A stretch of 64,000 bases of DNA from Corynebacterium sp. p3-SID1056. GTDB lineage: Bacteria; Actinomycetota; Actinomycetes; Mycobacteriales; Mycobacteriaceae. Of the stretch, positions 9,077-18,112 are shown piece by piece (the stretch's first letter is position 1; every line of letters starts with the position of its first letter). The translations under genes were made by a program, and so were the position numbers. The stretch spans positions 333,534 to 397,533 of the forward strand of contig NZ_JALXXL010000001.1 in assembly GCF_025152525.1 (NCBI RefSeq), read 5' to 3'. Under the pieces are notes generated by a model. That model was not told the DNA's origin. It made no database searches and worked only from the letters and a program-made list of their open reading frames with translations.

Positions 9077-9115
9077 TTGCACGCTGCGCAAACCCGCTAA
9101 TTAACATAAGCTGCC

Positions 9116-10450
9116 ATGGCAAACAATCACCCACGCGAACAGCTCACCTCCCAAGCCCTCATCGTGTGGCTCGGCGCAGTCGCTGTGTATGCCGTAGCGA
9201 TCCTTGGACGCACGTCGTTCGGCGTGGCAAGCGTGGAAGCTATCGACAGATTCGACGTCGACGCATCACGAATCGCAGTGTTTACCGCAGTCCAGGTCGG
9301 CGTCTACGCCTTCGCACAGATCCCCACGGGACTGCTCATTGACAAACTCGGGCCCCGCTTCATGCTCGTCGCCGGTGCCATCATCATGGCCGTCGGGCAG
9401 ATCGTCCTCGGCCTGACCAGCTCCTACGGCGTGGCCATCGTCGCCCGCGTGCTCATCGGCGCGGGCGATGCCACCGCGTTTCTGTCCGCCATGCGCATTT
9501 TGCCGTACTGGTTCCCACCAAGGAAGACGCCGCTGTTTACCCAGCTGACCGCCGCGGTCGGCCAGCTCGGCCAGTTCCTCTCCGCCGTGCCCTTCCTCGC
9601 GCTGCTCTCCGCGCAAGGCTGGACCGTCGCGTTTGTCTCGCTCGGCGCGCTCGGCTTGCTCATCGCCCTGCTTGCTGCGGTTGCCGTTGCGGACACCCCC
9701 GAGTGGGCCGAGCTCACGCGCGGGCAGCGCCGCGAGATCAAGACACAGCGGCAGGAGTCGTCCTCGGCCATGCCGATCGGGCACATCTTGCGCACCGTCG
9801 TGCGCTCGCCGGTCACATGGGAGGCGTTTTTCATCCACGGCTGGGTCATCTTCTGGATGTTCAGCTTCTGCCTCCTCTGGGGCCTGCCACTGATGACCCT
9901 GGGCATGGGCTTGAGCGAAAGCCAGGCCGGCACCGTGCTCATCCTCTTTACCGCCGTGAATATCGCCGCCGCCCCCGCCATCGGCGCGCTGTCTGCCCGT
10001 ATGGGCTCCAGCCGCGACCTTGCCGCGATCGCCCTCGGCGCGGTCACCCCGATTTCCTGGATGCTCTTCTTCGCATCCAGCACCCCGCGCGGCTACGGTG
10101 CCATCCTCACCATCGCCGTGCTCATGGGCCTGTGCGTGCCCACGGCGAACTTCGGCTTCGACGCGGTGCGCGAGCACTTGCCCGCCAACATCGTCGCTAC
10201 CGGCACCGGCCTGGCGAATATGGGCGGATTCATCTCATGCATGATCGGCGCGCAGGCCGTCGGTGTGATGCTCGATCACTCCGCGCACGGCCAGACCTAC
10301 CAGTGGGGCGTTTTCCGACACGCGTGGATCGCCTTCTATCTCACCGCCGCGCTCCTGCTCGTCGGCCTTGTGGTTTCGCGCCACAAGGCGAAGCACCACC
10401 TCGCCCCGAGCGTGAAGATCGTCAGCGAGGAGGCTCCTGGCGCCCGGTGA
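9116..10450 (+). CDS. MFS transporter (tandem copy 2)
   Basis: A 444-residue paralogue of the preceding transporter: long shared blocks such as RTSFGVAS, RIAVFTAVQVGVYA and ILPYWFPP occur in both. The corresponding loop here is GLLIDKLGPRFML. A TAACAT box ends 8 nt before the ATG at 9116, so this copy may be transcribed on its own as a leaderless mRNA in addition to read-through from copy 1. The 3' end overlaps the convergent 89-residue gene by 29 bp. Confidence 0.85.
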   Translation: MANNHPREQLTSQALIVWLGAVAVYAVAILGRTSFGVASVEAIDRFDVDASRIAVFTAVQVGVYAFAQIPTGLLIDKLGPRFMLVAGAIIMAVGQIVLGLTSSYGVAIVARVLIGAGDATAFLSAMRILPYWFPPRKTPLFTQLTAAVGQLGQFLSAVPFLALLSAQGWTVAFVSLGALGLLIALLAAVAVADTPEWAELTRGQRREIKTQRQESSSAMPIGHILRTVVRSPVTWEAFFIHGWVIFWMFSFCLLWGLPLMTLGMGLSESQAGTVLILFTAVNIAAAPAIGALSARMGSSRDLAAIALGAVTPISWMLFFASSTPRGYGAILTIAVLMGLCVPTANFGFDAVREHLPANIVATGTGLANMGGFISCMIGAQAVGVMLDHSAHGQTYQWGVFRHAWIAFYLTAALLLVGLVVSRHKAKHHLAPSVKIVSEEAPGAR

Positions 10451-10691
10451 GGATGTCCACCACCGAGCGGATCGCCGCATCGCCTAGCTGCGGCAGCTGC
10501 CCGCCGGGCGTGGGATGCTCCGTGCGGGTGGTGCCGCGGCGCGTGTCGGGCTCGACTTCGAGCGAAAGCGTCGTGTCTTCGAGGTTGAGCCGGGCCTGCT
10601 TATCGACGCCCGCAACACGCGCCCCTTCCACCAGCGCCACCAGGTCAGCGTAGGTGGCATCGTTGAGATCGATTGAGAAATGCACAGCCAT
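10422..10691 (-). CDS. 89-residue conserved hypothetical downstream of glnE
   Basis: A small protein beginning MAVHFSIDLNDATYADLVALV, with a predicted beta-strand/helix opening and a polar C-terminus. A GGGGGA ribosome-binding site lies just upstream of ATG 10691. It follows glnE by 16 bp on the same strand and probably ends the glnA2-glnE transcript. The first 40 residues look like a small alpha/beta domain; no named family is recognised. It overlaps the 3' end of the convergent MFS gene. Confidence 0.65.
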   Translation of the reverse strand: MAVHFSIDLNDATYADLVALVEGARVAGVDKQARLNLEDTTLSLEVEPDTRRGTTRTEHPTPGGQLPQLGDAAIRSVVDILTGRQEPPR

Positions 10692-10707
10692 GTCCCCCAC
10701 TCTAGGC

Positions 10708-13700
10708 TCAATCGAACTCGCGGGTGGGCTTCTCGCCCCAGAACACCTCCTCGATGACCTGGTGCGCGCGGCGGGTGATGCGCAGGTAGTCCTCCAAGAA
10801 CTGCTGCTGCTGGTCCGGGTCGTAGCCGGCGGAGCCCGCCACCTGTGCGAGCTGCGGACCCGGCGCGGGCAGCTGGTCGGTGCGCTTGCCGGCGACCAGC
10901 ACGAGCGCGCTGCGGGCACGGGTGGCGGTCAGCCACGCGGTGCGCAGGATCTTCGCCTGCGCGGCGGGCAGCACGTCTGGGTCGTCGAGCTCGGCAAGGA
11001 AGTCGAGCGCATCCAGGGTGGAGGTGGTGTGCAAGCCCTCATGCTCGTGGGCGTGCATCATGGTGAGCAGCTGAACGGTCCACTCGACGTCGGCAAGCGC
11101 GCCGCGGCCCAGCTTGGTGTGGGTGGCGCGGTCGGCACCGCGCGGGAGGCGCTCGTTGTCCACGCGGGCCTTGATGCGGCGGATTTCGCGGATGTCTGAC
11201 TGGCTCGCCCCGCCCGAGGGGTAGCGGAACTGGTCGATCATGCGTAGGAAGGCCTCGCCGGTTTCGGCATGCCCCGCGACCACGGTGGCGCGCTGTAAGG
11301 CTTGCTTTTCCCAGACCTCGCCCCACTGGCTGTAGTAGCGCTCGTAAGAGGCGATCGTGCGCGCCACGGCCCCGGAGCGGCCCTCCGGGCGCAGGCCGAG
11401 GTCGACCTCCAGCGGCGGGTCGTCGGAAGGCTTGGCCAGGCGCTTGCGCAGCTGGTCCACGATGCGCGCGGCCCAGGCAGTGGCGTCGGATTCCGAGGTC
11501 TCCCCGACCGGTTCGGCCACCACCATCACGTCGGCATCCGAGCCGTATCCAAGCTCCGCGCCGCCGAGCCGGCCCATGCCGATAAACGCGATGCGGGCGG
11601 GCTGCTCGGCAAGGCCCTGGGCGACAAGGTCTGCGTGGATCTCGGACTCAAGCGCGGCCTGCAGCACCGCCTCCCACACGATGGTCAGTTCGGTGCAGAC
11701 CTGGCGCACGTCCATCATGCCGAGCAGGTCGGCCGAGGCGATGCGCGCCAGCTCCGCGCGGCGCAGCGAGCGCGCCACCGCGACCGCCTTGTCCGGGTTC
11801 TCGCGGTGACGGTTCGCCGAGTTGATGATCGCCTTGTGCACCTGGTCGGGCGCCGGTTCTAACAGGCGCGGACCGCTGGAGCCGTCGCCGAGCAGCTTGA
11901 CCACATCGGGCGCGGAGATGATGAGGTCGGAGGTGTACGGCGAGTTGCCGAGGATGTGCATGAGCCGGGTGCCGACCACGCCCTCGTCGCGAAGCATGCG
12001 CAGAAACCAGCTCCGATCGAGCGCGGCGTCGGAGAGCTTGCGGTAGTTGAGCAGGCCCGCGCCGGGGTCGGCGGTGCCGGCGAGCCAGTGCATGAGGGTG
12101 GGCAGCAGGATCGCCTGGAGTTTCGCCTTGCGCGAGGTGCCCTTGACCAGGGCGTTGAGGTGGTCGTAGGCGCGCGCCGGGTGGCGGTAGCCGAGCGCGG
12201 CGAGCTGCGCCTTGACGGCGTCGGCGGAAAAGGTGGCCTCGCCAATCGACAGGTCGACGACGGCCTCGAGCAGCGGGCGGTAGAAGAGGCGCTCGTGCAG
12301 GTTGGCCACCACCCGGCGCAGCTGGGTCAGCGCGCGCTGCATCTCCTCAACCGCGGTGCGGCGCGCCGTAGCCTGAAACCCGGCGGTGCGCGCGAGCCAG
12401 CGCAGGCGCTTCTCGTCGTCGGTGGCGGGCAGCTGATGCGTGCGCTTGAAGCGCTGCAGCTGGAGGCGGTGCTCGAGCAGGCGGAGGAACTCGTAGGCGC
12501 GGATGAGCTTGTCGGTGTCCTCGCGGCCCACGTAGCCGCCGACCATGAGCGAGGTCAGCGCCGCGACCGTGTTCGGCTCGCGCAGGCTCTCGTCGATGCG
12601 CCCGTGGACGAGCTGCAACAGCTGCACGGCGAACTCCACGTCGCGTAAACCCCCCTCGCCGAGTTTGAGCTCGCGCTGGCGCAGCGACTCCGGCACGTTG
12701 GCGAGCACGCGCCGACGCATCGCCTGGACATCCTCGACGAAGGAGTCGCGCTGGGAGGCCTCCCACACCAAGGGCGCAAGCTTTTCGACGTAACGCTCAC
12801 CCAACGTAAGCGCACCGGTGAGCGGGCGCGCCTTGAGCAGGGCCTGGAACTCCCAGGTCTCGGCCCAGCGCTTGTAGTAGGTCACGTGGCTGTCCAGGGT
12901 GCGCACGAGCGCGCCCGCCTTGCCCTCGGGGCGCAGGTTGGCGTCGATTTCGAAGAAACAGGCGGTGCCCAGCTGCATGAAGTCGCTGGCGGTACGCGTG
13001 GCCTTGGCGGTGGCCTCCTCGGCGACGAAGATGACGTCGACGTCCGAGATGTAGTTCAGCTCGCGGGCGCCGCACTTGCCCATCGCGATCACGGCGAGCG
13101 CGGTGTCCGGTTCCTCCTCTCCGTAGACCTGGCGGATGGCGACGGCGAGGGCGGCGGTTAAGGCGGCGTCGGCAAGCGCGGTGAGCAGCGCGGTGGTGCG
13201 CTGGTACCCCAAAGGCTCGGCGCCGCCGTGGCCCTTGAGCGGGGTGAACGTGCCCGCGAGGTCGGCGGCGGCGATGCGCATCATGAGCGTGCGGTAGGTT
13301 TCGCGCAGCGCGTCCTTGGCCACGTGCTTGTCGGCGAAACGGGCGCCTGCGCGGTAGGTCGCCTCCTCGATGTGCTCCGCCTCGACGGCACGAAGCATCG
13401 CCTCTCGCATCTCTTCTTCGGTCGGCAGCGGGGCGGCGAGCTCGCGCCACAGGTGTGGGTTGGCTACCAGGTGGTCCGCGAGCGCCGTCGAGCCGCCGAG
13501 CAGGGCGAAAAAGCGGGTGCAGAACTGCGCGTCGGCCGCCAGCGCCTCGCGGACCTCGCGCCACTCGGATTCCGCGGGCAGCGCGCCGGCGAAGCGGTGC
13601 GCAGTATTGAGGGCGAGGTCGGGGTCGCCGGCGCCGGCGAGGGTCCAGAGCAGCTCCGCGTCGTCAAGCGACAGCTCCTCGATGTCTTGCGCCGCGCGCG

Positions 13701-13740
13701 GCGAGGTGAGCCCGAGTTTGGCCGGGGTGGGAAGCGCCAT
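10708..13740 (-). CDS. glnE: Bifunctional glutamine synthetase adenylyltransferase/deadenylylase
   Basis: A 1010-residue protein that adds or removes AMP on glutamine synthetase in response to nitrogen state. Two nucleotidyltransferase domains are visible: the N-terminal one with GKCGARELNYISDVDVIFV and the C-terminal one with GMGRLGGAELGYGSDADVMVV, both keeping the GxLGxxELxxxSDxD pattern. The length matches actinobacterial GlnE. Its ATG overlaps the glnA2 stop by 1 bp (TAATG), so translation is coupled. The adjacent glutamine synthetase seems to lack the modifiable tyrosine, so the real target is likely a GlnA1 encoded elsewhere. Confidence 0.95.
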   Translation of the reverse strand: MALPTPAKLGLTSPRAAQDIEELSLDDAELLWTLAGAGDPDLALNTAHRFAGALPAESEWREVREALAADAQFCTRFFALLGGSTALADHLVANPHLWRELAAPLPTEEEMREAMLRAVEAEHIEEATYRAGARFADKHVAKDALRETYRTLMMRIAAADLAGTFTPLKGHGGAEPLGYQRTTALLTALADAALTAALAVAIRQVYGEEEPDTALAVIAMGKCGARELNYISDVDVIFVAEEATAKATRTASDFMQLGTACFFEIDANLRPEGKAGALVRTLDSHVTYYKRWAETWEFQALLKARPLTGALTLGERYVEKLAPLVWEASQRDSFVEDVQAMRRRVLANVPESLRQRELKLGEGGLRDVEFAVQLLQLVHGRIDESLREPNTVAALTSLMVGGYVGREDTDKLIRAYEFLRLLEHRLQLQRFKRTHQLPATDDEKRLRWLARTAGFQATARRTAVEEMQRALTQLRRVVANLHERLFYRPLLEAVVDLSIGEATFSADAVKAQLAALGYRHPARAYDHLNALVKGTSRKAKLQAILLPTLMHWLAGTADPGAGLLNYRKLSDAALDRSWFLRMLRDEGVVGTRLMHILGNSPYTSDLIISAPDVVKLLGDGSSGPRLLEPAPDQVHKAIINSANRHRENPDKAVAVARSLRRAELARIASADLLGMMDVRQVCTELTIVWEAVLQAALESEIHADLVAQGLAEQPARIAFIGMGRLGGAELGYGSDADVMVVAEPVGETSESDATAWAARIVDQLRKRLAKPSDDPPLEVDLGLRPEGRSGAVARTIASYERYYSQWGEVWEKQALQRATVVAGHAETGEAFLRMIDQFRYPSGGASQSDIREIRRIKARVDNERLPRGADRATHTKLGRGALADVEWTVQLLTMMHAHEHEGLHTTSTLDALDFLAELDDPDVLPAAQAKILRTAWLTATRARSALVLVAGKRTDQLPAPGPQLAQVAGSAGYDPDQQQQFLEDYLRITRRAHQVIEEVFWGEKPTREFD

Positions 13741-15074
13741 TACAGGTCCATCCCGCTATCGAGCTCCCAGGGCGTGACCTGGCTGGTGTATTCGTGCCAC
13801 TCGTCCCACTTGGCGCGCAAAAAGTACTCGAAGACCTGCTCGCCGAGCACCTCAGCCATGAACTCGGACTGTTCGAGGTAGCGCAGCGCCTGGTCGAGGG
13901 AGTTGGGCAGGTCGCGGTACCCCATCGCGCGGCGCTCGCGGCGGGTCAGTGCGAAGACGTCGTCGCGGGCCGGCTCGTCGAGCTCGTAGCCCTCGGTAAT
14001 CCCGCGCAGCCCGGCGGCCAACACTGCGGCATAGGCCAGGTACGGGTTGGCCGCCGAGTCGAGCGAGCGAACCTCGATGCGGCGCGACTCCGCCTTGTGC
14101 AGCCGGTAGGTGGGCACGCGCACCATCGCCGAGCGATTCGACACGCCCCAGGTCGCCGCCGTGGGCGCCTCCGAGCCGAACTGCAGGCGCTTGTACGAGT
14201 TGACGTACTGGTTGGTCAGCGCGGAAATCTCATTGGCGTGTTCGATGATGCCGGCGATGAACTGGCGGCCCGTCTTGGACAGGCTGATTTCGTCGTCCGG
14301 GTCGTGGAAGGCGTTCTCGTCGCCCTCGAACAGGGAGAAGTGCGTGTGCATCGCCGAGCCGTCCATGTGCGGAAAGGGCTTGGGCATAAACGTGGCGTGC
14401 ACGCCGTTGGCCTCGGCGACCGTTTTCACGATGTAGCGGAAGGTGAGCACGTTATCCGCCATGGTCAGCGCGTCGGTGTGGCGTAGGTCGATCTCCTGCT
14501 GGCCGGCGCTGGCTTCGTGGTGGGAGAACTCGGTGACAATGCCCATGTACTCTAAGGCGGCGATCGCCTGACGGCGCAGCTTCGGCGCCTCGTTGCGCTT
14601 GGCCTGGTCAAAGTAGCCGCCGAGGTCGGCGGGCTGGGGGCGCTCGCCGGGTTCGAAGGGCTTGACCACGTAGAACTCGATTTCTGGGCTGGCCATGAAT
14701 TCGAAGCCCATGTCGCGGGCGTTTTCGATCTGGCGGCGGAGCACCTGGCGCGGGTCGCTGTAGAGCGGCTCGCCGTCGGGCATGGTGATGTCGCAGAACA
14801 TGCGCCCGGTCTGCAGCCCGGAGTCCTCGTCGAAAGGCAGCGCCTGGTAGGTCGACGGGTCGGGCTTGAGCAGGGTGTCCGACTCCGAGATGCGGGTAAA
14901 GCCCTCGATGGAGGAGCCGTCGAAGCCCGCACCCTCGTCGAAGGCGGATTCCAGCTCGGCGGGCGACATCATCACGGTCTTCAGCGAGCCGAAGATGTCG
15001 GTGAACCACAGCCTTAAAAACGCAATGTCTTGCTGTTCGACTTTGCGCAGCACGTCTTCCTGTTGAGTGTTCAT
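13740..15074 (-). CDS. glnA2: Glutamine synthetase type I (GlnA2-like)
   Basis: ATP-dependent ligation of ammonia to glutamate. Visible motifs include GFDGSSIEGF, the metal-binding MASPEIEFYV, the MHTHFSLFEG segment and the ATP-site KAESRRIEVRSLD region. At 444 residues it is shorter than the adenylylated GSI-beta (about 470) and where that form has NLYDLPPEE it has GYRDLPNSL, so the modified tyrosine is replaced by arginine. A TACAGT box lies 6 nt upstream of the ATG (leaderless). First gene of the glnA2-glnE-89-codon unit. Confidence 0.92.
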   Translation of the reverse strand: MNTQQEDVLRKVEQQDIAFLRLWFTDIFGSLKTVMMSPAELESAFDEGAGFDGSSIEGFTRISESDTLLKPDPSTYQALPFDEDSGLQTGRMFCDITMPDGEPLYSDPRQVLRRQIENARDMGFEFMASPEIEFYVVKPFEPGERPQPADLGGYFDQAKRNEAPKLRRQAIAALEYMGIVTEFSHHEASAGQQEIDLRHTDALTMADNVLTFRYIVKTVAEANGVHATFMPKPFPHMDGSAMHTHFSLFEGDENAFHDPDDEISLSKTGRQFIAGIIEHANEISALTNQYVNSYKRLQFGSEAPTAATWGVSNRSAMVRVPTYRLHKAESRRIEVRSLDSAANPYLAYAAVLAAGLRGITEGYELDEPARDDVFALTRRERRAMGYRDLPNSLDQALRYLEQSEFMAEVLGEQVFEYFLRAKWDEWHEYTSQVTPWELDSGMDL

Positions 15075-15080
15075 ACTCCC

Positions 15081-15086
15081 ACTGTA
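15081..15086 (-). promoter_or_regulatory. -10 box for leaderless glnA2
   Basis: TACAGT on the minus strand, 6 nt before ATG 15074. The intervening GGGAGT is too close to act as a normal ribosome-binding site. Confidence 0.45.
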
Positions 15087-15130
15087 GCGACGCTAGGCTT
15101 GGGGTTGAGTCGATGTGAGGGAGATGAACC

Positions 15131-16609
15131 ATGCCGCAGGAGTTTTTAGAAGTTGAGGTCAAGCTCGCCGTGGACGAGGGGGTCAAGCCGCCGGGCATCT
15201 CGCTTGTCGACGCCACGTTGTCCATTACCTCCACCACCACCCACCACCTCTCCGCCACCTATTTCGACACCGAAGATCTGCGGCTCACGCGTGCAAAAAC
15301 GGCGCTGCGTCGCCGCACGGGCGGCACCGACGACGGCTGGCACGTCAAGCTGCCGGGCGAAGGCGGGGCGCGCCGCGAGCTGCAGGTGCCGCTGCAGGAT
15401 GCCCCCGGCGACGAGGTCCCGGCCGAGCTGCGCAAGGCGGTCGCGGACATCGTCGGCGATGCGCCCCTGGTCCCGATCGCGCGGGTGGACAACCGGCGCG
15501 TGGAGTCCGTCCTGGGCCGCGAGGGCACCGCGTACGCCGAGTTCTGCGACGACCACGTCACCTCCGAGTCCTACCTGCCCGGCGGCCAGGCGCAGACCTG
15601 GCGCGAGTGGGAGCTGGAGTTAAGCGAGGCGATCGCCGGGACCGAGACCGGCGAAACACTGCTGCACAACGCCACCGAGGCGATGCTGGCGGCGGGCGCA
15701 CGCCCGGCGGATGCGCCGTCGAAGCTGGTCAAAGCGCTGGGCGAGAGCCTGCCGGCCGGGCCGGTCGATGAGGCGCTGCGGCGCACGCGCGAAAGGATCG
15801 TCGACTACATCCCACGCGTGCGCGCCGACGAAGCCGACTCCGTCCACCAGATGCGCGTAGCCACCCGCACGATGCGCTCCCTGCTAGCAACCTACGGCGT
15901 TGCAGGCGGTCACGCTGATGCGGCCCACGTGGAGGCCGAGCTCAAGTACGCGGCCGGGGTGCTGGGCACTGCGCGCGACGCGGAGGTCGTCGAGCAGCGC
16001 TTACGCGACCTCATCGCGTGTGATACCACCGGCACGATCGATGCGGCCACCGCGGCCCAGATCAACCGCGACCTGCGCGGGATGTACGACGCGGCGCACG
16101 CCGAAATCGTCGAGATGCTTGACTCGGAGCGCTTTGCGGGGCTGCTCGCGGACGTCGAGAAGCTGCACGGTGCCGCAGAGCACAGCGACGCGGAGCTCTA
16201 CACGCAGCTGTGCGGCGCGTACACGAAGCTGCGGAAGCGCCACGCGAAGATGGAGAAATACGCCGAGGACGCCGCGCTGCCGCTGGCCGAGCGCGAGGCC
16301 TACATCCACGCCGTGCGCAAGGCGGCGAAGAAGCTGCGCTACGCCGCCGTCGCCGCCGAAGGCTCCGGGTTGAAGACGGGTCCGCTGGTCAAGGCGTGCA
16401 CGCGCCTGCAGTCGGTGCTCGGGGACTTTCAGGACTCGGTCACCGCGCGCGAGCACCTCGTCCAGCTCGCGCAGGACGCGCACGCTCGCGGCGAGGACAC
16501 CTTCGCCTACGGCGTGCTCTACCAGCGCGAGCTGGAACTCGGCCAGGCCGCGCTTGCCGGCTACCCGAAGGCGATGAAGAAGGTGAAGAAGGCCTTCAAG
16601 AAGCTCTAG
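15131..16609 (+). CDS. CYTH and CHAD domain protein
   Basis: A 492-residue two-domain protein. The N-terminal CYTH (triphosphate tunnel) domain starts with EFLEVEVKLAV, giving the ExExK signature at E7, E9 and K11. The C-terminal half (from about residue 210) is a CHAD domain rich in conserved histidines and lysines, including DSVHQMRVATRTMRS and IHAVRKAAKKLRYA. CHAD domains bind inorganic polyphosphate, so a role in polyphosphate or triphosphate metabolism is likely. ATG 15131 has a GAGGGAGATGAACC leader containing a ribosome-binding site. Divergent from glnA2. Confidence 0.9.
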   Translation: MPQEFLEVEVKLAVDEGVKPPGISLVDATLSITSTTTHHLSATYFDTEDLRLTRAKTALRRRTGGTDDGWHVKLPGEGGARRELQVPLQDAPGDEVPAELRKAVADIVGDAPLVPIARVDNRRVESVLGREGTAYAEFCDDHVTSESYLPGGQAQTWREWELELSEAIAGTETGETLLHNATEAMLAAGARPADAPSKLVKALGESLPAGPVDEALRRTRERIVDYIPRVRADEADSVHQMRVATRTMRSLLATYGVAGGHADAAHVEAELKYAAGVLGTARDAEVVEQRLRDLIACDTTGTIDAATAAQINRDLRGMYDAAHAEIVEMLDSERFAGLLADVEKLHGAAEHSDAELYTQLCGAYTKLRKRHAKMEKYAEDAALPLAEREAYIHAVRKAAKKLRYAAVAAEGSGLKTGPLVKACTRLQSVLGDFQDSVTAREHLVQLAQDAHARGEDTFAYGVLYQRELELGQAALAGYPKAMKKVKKAFKKL

Positions 16610-16785
16610 TCTTCCCAGGCCTCATCCGCCTCGTCGGCGGCCTTGTTGCGCTGCGCGGCGATCTCGAGCGCGTGCGCGGCCTCCTCGCGGGTGTCGTACG
16701 GGCCCATGCGGTTGTCCCACGAGGCGACCTTGCCCTGGGAGACCTCGCCGGTGGTGGGGTTGAAGTAGAACTTGTCGTCAGCCAT
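16606..16785 (-). CDS. 59-residue SPOR-like small protein
   Basis: Begins MADDKFYFNPTTGEVSQGK and contains WDNRMGPYDTREEAAHAL. The pattern of an aromatic start, a 'GPYDTREEAAHAL' segment and an acidic tail is typical of a small conserved actinobacterial SPOR-like protein. A ribosome-binding GGAGCAGACC precedes ATG 16785. It is convergent with the CYTH-CHAD gene and their stop codons share a CTAG palindrome. Function unknown. Confidence 0.65.
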   Translation of the reverse strand: MADDKFYFNPTTGEVSQGKVASWDNRMGPYDTREEAAHALEIAAQRNKAADEADEAWED

Positions 16786-16894
16786 TGGTCTGCTCCTTTT
16801 TCACGGGGATGTTTTCGCCCACCCTACCCGCCTTGCGCGGTTGGTAGTCTAGGGTTTCACGCCAACTGCACACACCGTGGAGAAAGAACACTCA

Positions 16895-18112
16895 ATGTCT
16901 TTGTGGACCGACCCGACCGACCAGCACGCCGCCCCGGTTGCAGACCGCGCACGCGCCGCGCACGAAACGCGCACCGGCCACGCGCCCGCGCACGCCGCGA
17001 GCGCGCCGGCGACGTGGATTTTGGCAGGCGAGAACGTGGACCACTTCGGCGGTGCCACACTGATCGGCCTGTCCAGCCTGCGCGCCGGGGTGGCGGTCAG
17101 CCCCCGCGACGACCACCAGCTCGTCTTTTCCGCTTCCGCGCCGGCCTCCGAGCCGGTGGTGGCGAGCGCGCCGCTCGGCGAACCCGCGGGCGCGGACCAC
17201 CCGCTGGCCAAGCGCTGGGGCGGGCTGGTCCACCAGCTCATCCAGCGCCAGGTGCTTTCCCGCGACACGGCGGGGTTAGACGTGACGGTAATGTCCGACA
17301 TTCCGCTGGGCGCGGGCCTTGGCGCGCTGTGGGCGGCGGATGCGGCGATGTGCCTCGCCCTTGCCGCGGGCCATGCGGAGCTTAACGAGGCGCCGTTCCG
17401 CGCCCGCCTGGCCGATATCGCCTCGCAGGCGGTGGAGACCTACTCCGAGCTCACGGGCTTGCGCTCGCGGCACACGGCAGCCCTGCGCGCGAGCGGGACC
17501 GGCATCGCGGTCATCGATTACGCGGACGGCTCGCTCACCGAGGCACCGCACCCCGGCCGCGAGGGCGTGCGCATCTTCTCGGTCGCGGAGAAGTTCGGCG
17601 AGGCGGACTACGGCGAGGTCGCCCACATCGCCGAGCACCGCGCGTTCATCGACGCCGCCTCCGCCAACTTCGGCGTCACCTCGCTGCGCAAGCTTCCCGA
17701 CGCCATCGAGCGCGTCGTCGAGTGGGTCACGGCGCGGCGCACCGTCGGCGACGAGACCGCGCCGACGCCGGAGAAGGCGCGCGCCTGGGTGCACTTCTGC
17801 GAGGCGGAGACGCTGCGCAGCATGGCCGTAGCCAAGGCACTGCGCTCGCGCCACACGAACGACCTGTTCACCCTGGTCAACTCGCCGACCGAGATGCGCG
17901 GGCTCGTCCTGCCGGACGCCCTGATCGAGCTGTGCAAAACGCGCGGGGCGCTCGCGGCCCGGCCGGCGGCTACCGGCTCATCCAAGGCGGTCCTCGCCCT
18001 GGTGCCGTTGCGCGAGGCCGATGAGTTCGCCCGCGTGATGGCCAAGGAGTTCGACGTCGTGGAGATCACGCCGGGGCGCACCGCCTGCCTGGAGGACTCA
18101 CCCGCGGACTAG
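16895..18112 (+). CDS. Galactokinase-like GHMP kinase with degenerate active site
   Basis: A 405-residue GHMP-superfamily protein arranged like galactokinase. The galactose-binding signature is altered (LAGENVDHFGGATLIG instead of GRvNLIGEHxDYxxG), and the ATP loop reads PLGAGLGALWA instead of PxGxGLSSSAA. By alignment of TGLRSRHTAAL with the usual CGIMDQ segment, the catalytic aspartate is replaced by serine. It may therefore be inactive on galactose or bind another ligand. No galT or galE is nearby. ATG 16895 has a GGAGAAAG ribosome-binding site; the GTG at 16877 is upstream of it. Stop overlaps the convergent RNB gene by 4 bp. Confidence 0.75.
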   Translation: MSLWTDPTDQHAAPVADRARAAHETRTGHAPAHAASAPATWILAGENVDHFGGATLIGLSSLRAGVAVSPRDDHQLVFSASAPASEPVVASAPLGEPAGADHPLAKRWGGLVHQLIQRQVLSRDTAGLDVTVMSDIPLGAGLGALWAADAAMCLALAAGHAELNEAPFRARLADIASQAVETYSELTGLRSRHTAALRASGTGIAVIDYADGSLTEAPHPGREGVRIFSVAEKFGEADYGEVAHIAEHRAFIDAASANFGVTSLRKLPDAIERVVEWVTARRTVGDETAPTPEKARAWVHFCEAETLRSMAVAKALRSRHTNDLFTLVNSPTEMRGLVLPDALIELCKTRGALAARPAATGSSKAVLALVPLREADEFARVMAKEFDVVEITPGRTACLEDSPAD

